A stretch of DNA of 64,000 nucleotides from Halobacteriovoraceae bacterium (GTDB lineage: Bacteria; Bdellovibrionota; Bacteriovoracia; Bacteriovoracales; Bacteriovoracaceae): the NCBI GenBank assembly GCA_002713145.1, contig PAVS01000007.1, forward strand, positions 204,054 to 268,053, read 5' to 3'. Below, piece by piece: positions 8,584 to 17,082 of this stretch (its first letter is position 1; each line of letters begins with the position of its first letter). A model generated the notes under the pieces. That model was not told the origin of the DNA. It made no database searches and saw only the letters and a list, made by a program, of their open reading frames with translations. A program made the translations under genes and the position numbers.

Positions 8584-9705
8584 ATGAGTATTTCAAATGT
8601 CCCTTTCATTACTCTTAACCGTTTTGAAGAAGGTTTCAAAGAAAAATTTCTTGGTGGAGTTGAAGAATTATTTAATAAAACTCAATTTGTGGGTGGCCCC
8701 GTTGTTGCCGAACTTGAAGATAAGCTTAAAGAAAAAACGGGAGCAAAATATGTTGTGGGTTGTGCCAATGGTACCGATGCTATTCAACTTGCTTTAAGAG
8801 CATGTGATATTGAACGAGGGGATAAGGTTTTGCTCCCAGACATGACGTTTTGGGCGACCTTCGAGTCCGTTGTTAATGTGGGTGCAGATCCTGTCACCGT
8901 TGATGTTAATCGAGATACTCTTCATTGGGATTTAGCAACCTTTAAACAAGCAGTAGAAGAATTCAAGCCTAAAGCAGCCCTTATGGTTCACCTTTATGGT
9001 TGGGCCAGCCCTGAGACTATGGCCATTAGAAAATATGCTGATGAAAATAATGTTATGTTAATTGAAGATGGAGCTCAATGTTTTGGGACAAAAGTAGATG
9101 GAGAGTCAATCTTAGGCTCTGCTAAAATTGCCACCACCAGCTTTTATCCTGCCAAAGTTCTAGGGGCGAGTGGAGACGCAGGTGCTGTCTTTACTCAAAA
9201 TGAGGAGCTTGCCCATAAAGTTCGAGTGTTAGGAAATCATGGGAGAACAACTCATTATACCCATGGTCTTGTGGGATGGAATTCACGTATTGGTGCCTAT
9301 GAATCTCTTTTTCTTTCCTTGAGCCTAGATCATATAGAATCAAGATTAGACTCAAGAATTAAAGCTGTTAATTACTATAAAGAGCATTTATCAGGATTGC
9401 CTCTAGAAGTTCAATTAAGTGAAGATAACGTAAAAGAAAATGGGTACTGTGCTGTGGCCATGATTGATCCAGGTTCGAGACCAGCTCTTATTGAGAGCTT
9501 GAAATCTGCCAATATAGGTCATGGGACAATTTATCCTGGAGCGATGAGTTTACAAGAAGGTGCAGATAAGTATCTCGTAGGAAAAATAGATAATGGAAAT
9601 GCTGATTATATTTCTAAGGCGATTTTAAACTTACCGTGCTTTGCTTATATTACTGAAGAAGAGCTTGAGTATGTTGTTAAGCATGTAAGAAACTATTTTA
9701 AATAA
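8584..9705 (+). CDS. DegT/DnrJ/EryC1/StrS family aminotransferase
   Basis: 373-residue PLP-dependent sugar aminotransferase of the DegT family. Visible features are CANGTDAIQLALRA (phosphate-binding GT motif), IEDGAQCFGTKVDG (Asp that contacts the PLP pyridine ring) and SFYPAKVLGASGDAGAVF, with the Schiff-base Lys in PAK. The GNHGRTTHYTHGLVGWNSR region is the usual substrate loop. The family transaminates NDP-keto-sugars for surface polysaccharides or modified sugars. No other nucleotide-sugar gene lies nearby, so the product is not predictable. AAGGA precedes the ATG. Its stop abuts the stop of the convergent parvulin gene with no spacer. Confidence 0.92.
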   Translation: MSISNVPFITLNRFEEGFKEKFLGGVEELFNKTQFVGGPVVAELEDKLKEKTGAKYVVGCANGTDAIQLALRACDIERGDKVLLPDMTFWATFESVVNVGADPVTVDVNRDTLHWDLATFKQAVEEFKPKAALMVHLYGWASPETMAIRKYADENNVMLIEDGAQCFGTKVDGESILGSAKIATTSFYPAKVLGASGDAGAVFTQNEELAHKVRVLGNHGRTTHYTHGLVGWNSRIGAYESLFLSLSLDHIESRLDSRIKAVNYYKEHLSGLPLEVQLSEDNVKENGYCAVAMIDPGSRPALIESLKSANIGHGTIYPGAMSLQEGADKYLVGKIDNGNADYISKAILNLPCFAYITEEELEYVVKHVRNYFK

Positions 9706-9981
9706 TTACTCAACTCTTTTAATAATATGATAGCCATATTTGGTTCGTACAGGAGCACTTATTTCACCCACTTCTAAGTGATAAAGTGCTCTTTCGAAAG
9801 CCGCATCCATGACACCACTGCTAAAGCGTCCTAAATCTCCACCTTTTGCTCCTGACTCACATTCAGAATATTCACGGGCAAGGCTTTGAAAGCTCTCACC
9901 CGATTGGAGTTGCTCTTTTATATAGAGGGCATCTTCTTCATCTTCCAGTAAAATATGCCAAGCTTTGTAACTTGTATTCAT
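9706..9981 (-). CDS. Stand-alone parvulin-type peptidyl-prolyl isomerase
   Basis: 91-residue protein made only of a parvulin (PpiC/rotamase) domain: AWHILLEDEEDA at the start, FQSLAREYSECESGAKGGDLGRFSSGVMDAAFE in the middle (given here as the SxCxS, GGDLG and F motifs) and VRTKYGYHIIKR at the end. The lack of a signal peptide suggests a cytoplasmic folding helper like E. coli PpiC. ATG at 9981; it may share transcription with the upstream hydrolase gene 12 bases away. Confidence 0.9.
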   Translation of the reverse strand: MNTSYKAWHILLEDEEDALYIKEQLQSGESFQSLAREYSECESGAKGGDLGRFSSGVMDAAFERALYHLEVGEISAPVRTKYGYHIIKRVE

Positions 9982-9993
9982 ACAGCTATTATA

Positions 9994-10887
9994 CTAATTA
10001 AGTATTTTGGGATCAATAAAGTCTATGACTTTAGCAATCACTTTTGGTGATCTGACTATTCTGTAATGACCTAGTCCTTCTGTTAAATGCAACTGTCCTT
10101 GTTTGAGTTTTTTGGCAAGCTGGACACTATTACTATGAGGACAAGGCAAATCATCTCTATCGTGAACAAGTAAAACTTCTGCATCTAAATCACTGGCCAT
10201 TTTTTTGGGGTTGAGATTTTCAAGATCAAGGCCGTACTTATCTTCTAAGAAGCGATGTGTTTTATTAAAGTTTTTTTTCGACAGCAATGTTTTCTCGCTC
10301 CAGCTATTGAGTTCTAAATTTATATCATACTGAGGAGCAATAAGAGCTAGCTTGGGAATAAAACTAAAAAAATCAGCATTGGCCAGGGCAGCCGCGCACC
10401 CCATACTATGGGCAATTATACTCTCAACATTCTGATGGTAGTTGATAACTGATTTCAAGCTTAAATAAAACTCAAAGAAATTTGTTGTTATCCCCGTTGA
10501 GTCTCCATGCGCAGGAGCATCAAAAGTGACTACCTTATAGCCTCTCGCGACTAAGGGTTCAATAAAGGAATACAATTGTAGACCCCGGCCGGCCCATCCA
10601 TGCATGAGGATAACCACAGGACCTTCTCCCCAAGAGTAAGACTTAACAAAATGTTCAGTATTTTCAACAGGAATAAAATAGGTGTCAGCTTTATCAGACC
10701 ATTTCTTAAAATGAGGTTTTTCTCTCATCATTTGAGGTCTGAAAAAATAGTTCGTCACAAAACGTGCACTGAGATGAGGTTTTTTTTGATAAGCAAGATC
10801 GATCAATCTTTTGGAAACAGTTGTTAATGTTTCTTTGGTGCGAACGTTCGTGCTTTTTAAGGGTTGCCATAATAATGTTTTATTCAT
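9994..10887 (-). CDS. Alpha/beta hydrolase
   Basis: About 297-residue alpha/beta-fold hydrolase. Oxyanion region HGWAGRGLQL, nucleophile elbow AHSMGCAAA (Ser), acid region VHDRDDLPCP (Asp) and catalytic His in GLGHYRIV are all present. There is no signal peptide, so it is cytoplasmic or loosely membrane-bound. ATG at 10887 (AGAGG 5 bases upstream) is preferred to the GTG at 10893. It lies 19 bases after the TetR gene in one operon, so the regulator probably controls it; the substrate may be an ester or lactone. A copy of the palindrome found at the tetR promoter lies inside its codons (10841-10854). Confidence 0.85.
   Translation of the reverse strand: MNKTLLWQPLKSTNVRTKETLTTVSKRLIDLAYQKKPHLSARFVTNYFFRPQMMREKPHFKKWSDKADTYFIPVENTEHFVKSYSWGEGPVVILMHGWAGRGLQLYSFIEPLVARGYKVVTFDAPAHGDSTGITTNFFEFYLSLKSVINYHQNVESIIAHSMGCAAALANADFFSFIPKLALIAPQYDINLELNSWSEKTLLSKKNFNKTHRFLEDKYGLDLENLNPKKMASDLDAEVLLVHDRDDLPCPHSNSVQLAKKLKQGQLHLTEGLGHYRIVRSPKVIAKVIDFIDPKILN
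10841..10854 (+). promoter_or_regulatory. Second copy of the TetR-type palindrome, inside the hydrolase gene
   Basis: CGAACGTTCGTGCT here is identical over 14 bases, in opposite orientation, to the site at 11506-11519 in the tetR promoter. The core CGAACGTTCG is a perfect 10-base palindrome. It lies in codons about 12-16 of the hydrolase gene. It is a likely second regulator-binding site. Confidence 0.5.
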
Positions 10888-10906
10888 AATCACCTCTCGT
10901 TTCTCC

Positions 10907-11494
10907 TTAAGGATTAGAAAATTTAGCTTTTAATTGTTCGTAGGCCAAGAGTAATCTCTCTTCTACAGATTGATCTTTAAGTAGCCTGGTGTAGATATGT
11001 TGACCCACAAGTAGTGAGTAAAATTCGTATACGATTTGATTTATATCCGTATCTTTGGGGAGCTCACCACACTCAACGGCAATTTGAAAGGCTCGTTTGT
11101 AAAAATTAATTTGCTGCTCATAGAGAGCTCTGACCACCTTTCGTATTTCTCCTGGCCTATCATCAAATTCAATCGCTGCCGCAAGCAGGGGACAGCCACC
11201 TTTCTCATATTTTGACCATTCAAGCCAGTTGGCAATAATGGCGTCAACTCTGGCGAGACCTCGCGGTTTTTTGACAGCAGGCCTTAGCACTTTGGCCGTG
11301 AAATTTTCTGCTGTATAGTTAAGGACATCAATTTGCAGTTGTTCTTTTGAATTAAAGTGACCAAAGAGCCCACTTTTGGAAAGTCCCACCTTGGTCGCAA
11401 GCTTGCCGATACTTAAGGCTTCAAAGCCAAATTTACTGGAGAGCTCACAAGCTGTTCTTAATATGGTTTCTTTAGTATCAAGTCCCTTACTCAT
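10907..11494 (-). CDS. TetR/AcrR family transcriptional regulator
   Basis: 195-residue TetR-family repressor. The N-terminal helix-turn-helix is clear: KETILRTACELSSKFGFEAL, then LATKVGLSKSGLFGHFNSKE (recognition helix with GLFGHF). The C-terminal part (residues 75-195) is the ligand-binding dimer domain; GGCPLLAAAIEFDDRPG resembles the 'TetR C-terminal' group often annotated YxaF/LmrA-like. The ATG at 11494 has no proper Shine-Dalgarno sequence (AAGGG only one base away). A palindrome lies between the -35 and -10 of its promoter, which suggests autorepression. It is first in an operon with the alpha/beta hydrolase. Confidence 0.9.
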   Translation of the reverse strand: MSKGLDTKETILRTACELSSKFGFEALSIGKLATKVGLSKSGLFGHFNSKEQLQIDVLNYTAENFTAKVLRPAVKKPRGLARVDAIIANWLEWSKYEKGGCPLLAAAIEFDDRPGEIRKVVRALYEQQINFYKRAFQIAVECGELPKDTDINQIVYEFYSLLVGQHIYTRLLKDQSVEERLLLAYEQLKAKFSNP

Positions 11495-11500
11495 GCCCTT

Positions 11501-11529
11501 ATTTTAGCACGAACGTTCGTTTTTGGGAA
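11501..11529 (-). promoter_or_regulatory. Promoter of tetR-hydrolase operon with operator in the spacer
   Basis: On the minus strand TTCCCA (11524-11529) and TAAAAT (11501-11506) are separated by 17 bases. The 12-base perfect palindrome ACGAACGTTCGT (11509-11520) fills the spacer, the classic position for repression by a TetR dimer. The expected start point is at or within a base or two of the ATG (11494), so the message may be leaderless. Confidence 0.55.
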
Positions 11530-11549
11530 GAGAGGTCAAGTCCTCAGAA

Positions 11550-12362
11550 TTACTTGTTTTGAAGCTTTTCTCCGCAGGTGCTACAGAAGTGAGCGGTCTT
11601 TTCATGATTAGTCTTATGACATTTTATACATTCTATCGTGGTGTAGTACTCATTCATACGTTGCGAGACAAGATCAACTGTCACCAGTCCTGTGGGGACA
11701 GCAATAATACCATAACCAATAATCATTAAAGAGCTGGATATAAATTGGCCTAAGGGAGTTTGAGGAACTACATCTCCAAAGCCCACCGTGGTCATTGTTA
11801 CAATTGCCCAGTAAATACCTTTGGGTATACTGGTGAATCCGTTTTCAGGTCCTTCAACCAGGTACATAAGTGCACCAATGACAATAACTAAAGTGATAAC
11901 TGTTCCTAAAAAAATTGTGATTTTAGCTTTTGAAGCACTTAAGGCCCGGAGCAGTTCATCCGCAGCCAGAACATAGCGATTGAGTTTTAAAATTCTGAAT
12001 ATTCTTAGAATTCTGAGAGCTCTAATCACTCCGAGTGTGTGAAGTCCAGGGAATAATGCGGTTAAGTATGCTGGCAGAATAGAGAGAAAGTCGACAACCC
12101 CATAAAAAGAAAAAATATATTTTGATTTTTTTTCAGCGCAATAAATTCGTAGGGCGATCTCAAAAGTAAAGAGTAGAGTGAAAAGCCATTCCATAACAAA
12201 AAACTGAAATTGAAATTGATCTCGCAATTCTTCAACACTCTCTAGCATCACAATAATAATACTGAGAATGACTGTAACAATAAGGATGAGATCAAATGTT
12301 TTTCCCGCTTTTGTATCTGTTCCAAAAATAATTCTTCTCAGTTCTTGTTTTAAATGACTCAT
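11550..12362 (-). CDS. Voltage-gated-type potassium channel with C-terminal zinc ribbon
   Basis: 270-residue ion channel of the six-transmembrane (Kv-like) family. S1-S4 lie at about residues 20-150; S4 is RALRILRIFRILKLNRY, with Arg at every third position as in voltage sensors. The pore loop has TMTTVGFGDVVP (selectivity filter TVGFGD, typical for K+). The last about 30 residues carry CIKCHKTNHEKTAHFCSTCG, two CxxC pairs that look like a cytoplasmic zinc ribbon. Known for the family: K+ flux across the inner membrane. The zinc-ribbon tail is unusual and might sense metal or redox state (inference). Single gene. Confidence 0.9.
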   Translation of the reverse strand: MSHLKQELRRIIFGTDTKAGKTFDLILIVTVILSIIIVMLESVEELRDQFQFQFFVMEWLFTLLFTFEIALRIYCAEKKSKYIFSFYGVVDFLSILPAYLTALFPGLHTLGVIRALRILRIFRILKLNRYVLAADELLRALSASKAKITIFLGTVITLVIVIGALMYLVEGPENGFTSIPKGIYWAIVTMTTVGFGDVVPQTPLGQFISSSLMIIGYGIIAVPTGLVTVDLVSQRMNEYYTTIECIKCHKTNHEKTAHFCSTCGEKLQNK

Positions 12363-12399
12363 AAATTAATTATGACTTAAAGCAAGAAAACATGCAAAA

Positions 12400-13005
12400 T
12401 TATTTCTTTCTAAAGACACAAGCAAGCCATGGTCTTTGCTCTATGGGAAGACCATCTGGCCTGAAGTAGTGATGAATAAGCTGAAAGCCTTGAGCTTCCA
12501 CAAGTGCTTGGTAGGTATCCAGCTGCATATAGTGAGCATATCTTTCGAAGTCGAAGACTTCACCTGTTCCTCGAGGGTTAGAAGAGAATAAAACGCCCCC
12601 TGGTTTAAGAGCTAGGTTAAGCTTGTGCAAAACTGATTTAAGTTCTTCTTTAGGAACATGAAAAAGAGAAGCATTGGCAAATACAGCATCAAATTTTTCA
12701 GAAGGAAGATCAAGTTCAATAAAATTTTGATGCAGAACCTCACATTGAGAGTAGTCTTTTGCCATTTGAACAAAATTTTCACTTCCATCTAAGCCGATCG
12801 CTTTATGACCTAGATCACTTATAGTTTTGAGATCTCTTCCTGGCCCGCAACCGAAATCTAGTATCGTAAAAGGGGGGCTGGCTTGGATAGCATCGAGCAT
12901 CGCTTTGATATTCTGTGAAACATCATGGTCTCGAGTGCCTTCCCAGAAACTTTCTGATTTTTGATTATAATGGTGAATCGTTTTTTCAGTATAAGTTTTA
13001 TTCAT
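12400..13005 (-). CDS. SAM-dependent methyltransferase
   Basis: 201-residue class I methyltransferase. SAM-binding motif I is ILDFGCGPGRDLK, followed by the acidic residue of motif II (IGLDGSENFV) and motif IV (FDAVFANASLFHVPKEEL). The N-terminus (TIHHYNQKSESFWEGTRDHDVSQN) and the length fit small-molecule or UbiE-like enzymes; the substrate is unknown. Its ATG lies inside the end of the upstream N-acyltransferase-like gene (8-base overlap), so the two are co-translated. Confidence 0.87.
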   Translation of the reverse strand: MNKTYTEKTIHHYNQKSESFWEGTRDHDVSQNIKAMLDAIQASPPFTILDFGCGPGRDLKTISDLGHKAIGLDGSENFVQMAKDYSQCEVLHQNFIELDLPSEKFDAVFANASLFHVPKEELKSVLHKLNLALKPGGVLFSSNPRGTGEVFDFERYAHYMQLDTYQALVEAQGFQLIHHYFRPDGLPIEQRPWLACVFRKK

Positions 13006-14104
13006 GAGTCTCTTTATAGGGTAAAAACTGTTTTAAGTGAGTTATTGTTTCTTGTATATAATCTCGCTCTTTCAGTATAAATTGATTAATGGCATCTGAA
13101 AAATTTTTATTTTTTATACGATGAGCACTATAAATAGGGGTGGGAGTAAAGCCTCGTGAAATCTTATGTTCTCCCTGAGCACCCGCTTCAAAAACAGCTA
13201 GTTGATGATGAATGGCAAATTCAATGCCTTGATAATAGCAAAGTTCAAAATGTAAATTTTTAAGAGGGCGTGTGGTTCCCCAGTAGCGACCATATAATCT
13301 GTTTTCATCATAAAAAAAGAGACTTCCTGCAATAGGCTCATTTTCAAAAGCCGCTTCAACATAAAGAATTTGATGTTTGAGGTGTTTTAAAATTTGTTGG
13401 AAAAAATCGTGATTGAGATAGGGAAGGGCGCCCTTGTAAGAGATGGTATCAAAATAAAAACGATGCATCTGTTCGGCGTGGGCAAGAGTTAAATCATCTC
13501 CTGTGTACTGGGTGATGCTCACCTCTTTAGGAAAAATTCTTTCTTTTAAAATATTTTTTTTCTTTTTAGATTTGAGAGTATTTAAAAAGTCATTAAAGTC
13601 TCTATATCCAGGGTTAAAAAAATGATACTGCATACTTGTTCTTATCATAAACTTGTTGGCCAAAAACTCTTTGTCTCTTTGGTTGATAAAAAGCAGATGT
13701 GCAGAGTAAAAATCTTTTTTCTGGTATTCTTCTAATAAAATGTGGATAAGTTCATTTTGAGTTTGTTTATCCTCAGCTTTACAAATGAAAACAGACTTGG
13801 TTGCAGGGGTAAAAGGACACATCGAAAGTAATTTAGGATAATAATCTAGCCCATGAGACGCATAGGCCTGAGCCCAATTCCAATCAAAAATATACTCACC
13901 ATAGCTATGGTCTTTAATAAAATAGACCAAAAAGCCAGCTTGAACTTCAATTATTTGGGGGAGCCAACCAGACTGAGACCCGATACACCGAGTTATTTCT
14001 AAAGTTTGATAAAAATCTAAAGAAAGGAAAGGGTTTTGCTCGGGTTTAAGCCTCTCCCATTTGCTCTTATCAATATCCAAAAATGACCTATGTATTTGAT
14101 TCAT
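12998..14104 (-). CDS. GNAT-like peptidoglycan/peptidogalycan-type N-acyltransferase (DUF482)
   Basis: 368-residue protein resembling the DUF482 / FemAB-like acyltransferase family. Typical features are the N-terminal NPFLSLDFYQTLE, the region LKSKKKKNILKERIF and the C-terminal ELCYYQGIEFAIHHQLAVFEAGAQGEHKISRGFTP (quoted only as ID; key motif FEAGAQGEHK). The family has two GNAT folds and is assumed to transfer an acyl or aminoacyl group; its true substrate is not established. It overlaps the downstream methyltransferase gene by 8 bases. Confidence 0.78.
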   Translation of the reverse strand: MNQIHRSFLDIDKSKWERLKPEQNPFLSLDFYQTLEITRCIGSQSGWLPQIIEVQAGFLVYFIKDHSYGEYIFDWNWAQAYASHGLDYYPKLLSMCPFTPATKSVFICKAEDKQTQNELIHILLEEYQKKDFYSAHLLFINQRDKEFLANKFMIRTSMQYHFFNPGYRDFNDFLNTLKSKKKKNILKERIFPKEVSITQYTGDDLTLAHAEQMHRFYFDTISYKGALPYLNHDFFQQILKHLKHQILYVEAAFENEPIAGSLFFYDENRLYGRYWGTTRPLKNLHFELCYYQGIEFAIHHQLAVFEAGAQGEHKISRGFTPTPIYSAHRIKNKNFSDAINQFILKERDYIQETITHLKQFLPYKETHE

Positions 14105-14236
14105 ACTCTATAGTTATATATCCCTTTGCTCGGTTATTGAAATATTATAGGCAATAAAGTTGTGTTCGTCTTTGCGAAGTCATCATTTCTCTTCCATTTC
14201 CCGAAAAGATAAATGTTAGACAGCTAAGGGGTTTCC

Positions 14237-14590
14237 GTGACAATCTTTAAACTTATTTTGAGTGCCATCTTGATGACAAGTTGTGCCCAAATTCCAAAAC
14301 AGCAAACAAGAAAAATCTCCAGTCTCAATGGTCCTGGAGCCCAGGATAAGATGTCTTACGAACAAATATTTTATCATTTAGAGATGTCAAAAGCTGAATT
14401 AAGAGTGGTCAAAGATTTGGGGGGAGACTTATATCTAAATCAATTAAACGACGAACAATATAATGAATTTATTGAAAAAGTTATTTCTCTGAGAAAAATC
14501 TCAAGTGGCCTCAAAGAAGATGTGAATGATTGGTATGTCAATTTACCGAGAGAGAGACAAAGAGAAGTCAATCAATCTATTGGTAAGTAG
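14237..14590 (+). CDS. Small lipoprotein, unknown
   Basis: Unrecognised 117-residue protein with a lipoprotein signal (LMTSCAQ; Cys near residue 16) and a Lys/Glu-rich helical remainder. The start is GTG at 14237 with AAGGGG about 5 bases upstream. It is first of a group of three secreted-protein genes (next starts at 14597 and 15337) that are close enough to form an operon. Confidence 0.65.
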   Translation: MTIFKLILSAILMTSCAQIPKQQTRKISSLNGPGAQDKMSYEQIFYHLEMSKAELRVVKDLGGDLYLNQLNDEQYNEFIEKVISLRKISSGLKEDVNDWYVNLPRERQREVNQSIGK

Positions 14591-14596
14591 CTCAGT

Positions 14597-15340
14597 ATGG
14601 ATAAGATGAGAGTTTTCACATTTTTTCTTTTACTGAGCACTCAGCTCTGGGCTCAGAATTTTTTGACTCTTTCAGCTCAAAAAATTATATCTCACCATAA
14701 ATGTCATCAAGAGATAGATCAGTATTTAAAGAGCTGGCAATCAACTTTTGAATTTGAAAAGTATTTAGGAGATGATCTTTCAGAAATTAAACTCATCACA
14801 CCAACAAAGAGTCTAGGAAAATGGATTATTGCTGAATTTAAAAATAATCAAGTGAAGCTTAGTTTACGTACAGATTTTGATCAATTAGAAGTTAAACTGG
14901 CAAAAAATTGTCAAAAAGAAATTGGACTTCATAAACTCAAGCGTAGACAACAACAGGATTCCTTTCAAAAAGAAGATTTAGCTCAATTACTCCAAAAAAA
15001 TGAAAAAGGAATGATTTATATTTGGTCTCCCCATATGCCTTTATCTATTGCTGGTATAAAAGAGATAAAAAAAGCTGCCAAGAAAACTAAAATGCCAGTC
15101 ACCATTTTATTAGACCAAAATGTCAGTCGGGAATTTGCAAAAAAAACTCTCAAGAGTCATGGACTCTCAGAGAGTTATTTAAAATCTTATAACACAATTG
15201 AGCTCGCTTTGAGAGGAGCTAGTTTACACTTACCTTCCGTTCTTCTCTATAAAAATCATCAAATCGTAAGAAGGGCCAAACCTGGCCATGAATACACATG
15301 GAAATTTATTCAATATATTGAGAAATGGGTGAGCAAGTGA
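14597..15340 (+). CDS. Secreted protein with a possible thioredoxin-like C-terminal half
   Basis: 247 residues with a signal peptide ending near LWA-QN. Residues about 130-245 (MIYIWSPHMPLSIAGIKEIK, then PVTILLDQN, then PSVLLYKNHQIV) have the strand-helix order of a thioredoxin fold with a cis-Pro-like position (LPSVL), but the redox CxxC is replaced by SPHM. The fold is therefore inference. Two Cys in the N-terminal half may pair. Starts at 14597 and 14606 are both possible; the second gives a more compact signal peptide. Overlaps the next gene by 4 bases (or 16). Confidence 0.6.
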   Translation: MDKMRVFTFFLLLSTQLWAQNFLTLSAQKIISHHKCHQEIDQYLKSWQSTFEFEKYLGDDLSEIKLITPTKSLGKWIIAEFKNNQVKLSLRTDFDQLEVKLAKNCQKEIGLHKLKRRQQQDSFQKEDLAQLLQKNEKGMIYIWSPHMPLSIAGIKEIKKAAKKTKMPVTILLDQNVSREFAKKTLKSHGLSESYLKSYNTIELALRGASLHLPSVLLYKNHQIVRRAKPGHEYTWKFIQYIEKWVSK

Positions 15341-17082
15341 AAATACTTCTTAGCTTTTTTATTCTCTCTCTCTCTTTCGCTGATACTCCTTCTGAGTGTC
15401 AATTAAATACAAATCAAGCCACTCATCGATATCAATTACCAACACCACCAAGTTGGTTTATAACTCTGCACCCAGATGGTGAACATGTGGGGGTGATTCA
15501 TGATAATAATTATGTTTATCGCTTCCCCAAAGATGGAGAAGGGGAAGTCATGAGGACACGAGTTCCCGGTGGAGTTGATCCTTATTTTTCACCTGATGGT
15601 TGGTTGCTTGCTGAACCTAATATACTTTATGATGCTGAACAAATCATGAGTAATTTAGATAATGGAATTGAAAACAGTCAAAGTATCGATGAGTTGGGGT
15701 TTGCCAATGTAAACAGTGTCTATCAATCCATAGGGGTTTTAGACGGAGAAGGTGATCAAAGAGAGTATATGTATATTGCTGATCCAGACCCTATTAGTAA
15801 GGAGAGTCCACTGGCTTTTGCGAGAATATCAGCGCAAAGAAACGAGCAGGGGGAAAAGGAAATTGTAAATGTGGATAATGGCATTCTTTGTCAGGGACAA
15901 TGGCAAGAAGCGAATACACCCGTCATTTCTAGAGATGGTCAGTACCTCTCAATTTTAAATTTGGAAACAAACTCAACTCAAATATATAAGGTTGGAGCTC
16001 AGGCAGATCAATGTGAATTAATGGTCGATTTAGGTGTTCCAACCGGAAAAGTGAGTTTTGATTATGGCCAGGGGAGTGAGCGAAAAATTACTTTTCATAT
16101 CGATCAAGTGAATACCAATACCTCTTGGTTTGATAGTCCAAGCTCTGAGGTTATAAAAGATTCTTATGTCATGGATATTTCAATTAATAATCTAGGTGCT
16201 GAGAATGAAACTTGGAATGTTGAAAGCTATCAACGTTTAACATCCACACAAACTATGGGAAGTGGAAGTTATTATCCAAGATTTGATCAAGAGGGACAGA
16301 TTGTGCTGGTTCGAGAAGAAGAAGATGAATTTGGTCTCCCTGCTTTTTTTCTTGAGCGCTATGATCCTGAAGCCATGACTGGAATTACTTTCGATGAACA
16401 ATTATTTAAAGCTAATGAATTGGGGTGTGAGGACAGGGCAAGAAATCTTTTTCCGGAACTATACGCACTTGGAAGTCTGTATGAAAATATATGTACTAAT
16501 GCTCCAAGTGAAACCAGATTTCAAGATGCTATTCTCTTGGCCCAGTCGATGACCAAAGAAAACTGTTTAGGCCTCGTAGAGAATTACTGGAATGATTTTA
16601 ATGCCGAGCAAGCCTCAAGCCTCAGCCTGGATGAGTTGACTGCAAGTTGCCTAGACTTTCCAAGTCAAAGCCAACTAGTGCATAGTCCGACATTAGCGGA
16701 TTTTGGTGGAACTCAGCAAGACGAAGCTCCCCAAGAGACCCTTCTTAGAGTTTGTGGTGGCTGCCATATTGCTGCGAGTATGCCTTATACAAAATTTATT
16801 ATTCAGGATGAAGATGGCAACTTAGCAACAGAGCCTACCGAAGTGAATGGAGTTGAATACCCTGGTCTTAGCTCTCAAACCACATTAGATTCTATGAATC
16901 GAATTCTCAACCGAGATCAAGCTTTTACTCCTATGCCTCCTGGGGGAGCTATGCATGGTAGTGATGAATTAAAAGTGGTAGAATATCTCCAAGAGTTTTA
17001 TCGAACAACTGGTGGGGATATTAATGATCAGAGATACAAAACTTTGGAAGCTGAAATTGAAGAGCGTAGAAACAGTCAATAA
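15337..17082 (+). CDS. Secreted beta-propeller-like protein with C-terminal c-type haem site
   Basis: About 581 residues. GTG at 15337 overlaps the previous stop (GTGA) and gives a clean signal peptide (VKILLSFFILSLSFA); an ATG at 15325 is the alternative. The body (residues about 30-350) has repeated short strands and 'DG' turns as in WD40/TolB-like propellers (FSPDGWLL, ISRDGQYLSI). Near residue 475 comes CGGCH, the haem c attachment motif, and near 535 TPMPPGG, with a Met in the place expected for the axial ligand. It is likely a periplasmic or surface electron-transfer or sensor protein; partner unknown. Eight or more Cys lie outside the haem motif. Confidence 0.75.
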   Translation: MKILLSFFILSLSFADTPSECQLNTNQATHRYQLPTPPSWFITLHPDGEHVGVIHDNNYVYRFPKDGEGEVMRTRVPGGVDPYFSPDGWLLAEPNILYDAEQIMSNLDNGIENSQSIDELGFANVNSVYQSIGVLDGEGDQREYMYIADPDPISKESPLAFARISAQRNEQGEKEIVNVDNGILCQGQWQEANTPVISRDGQYLSILNLETNSTQIYKVGAQADQCELMVDLGVPTGKVSFDYGQGSERKITFHIDQVNTNTSWFDSPSSEVIKDSYVMDISINNLGAENETWNVESYQRLTSTQTMGSGSYYPRFDQEGQIVLVREEEDEFGLPAFFLERYDPEAMTGITFDEQLFKANELGCEDRARNLFPELYALGSLYENICTNAPSETRFQDAILLAQSMTKENCLGLVENYWNDFNAEQASSLSLDELTASCLDFPSQSQLVHSPTLADFGGTQQDEAPQETLLRVCGGCHIAASMPYTKFIIQDEDGNLATEPTEVNGVEYPGLSSQTTLDSMNRILNRDQAFTPMPPGGAMHGSDELKVVEYLQEFYRTTGGDINDQRYKTLEAEIEERRNSQ

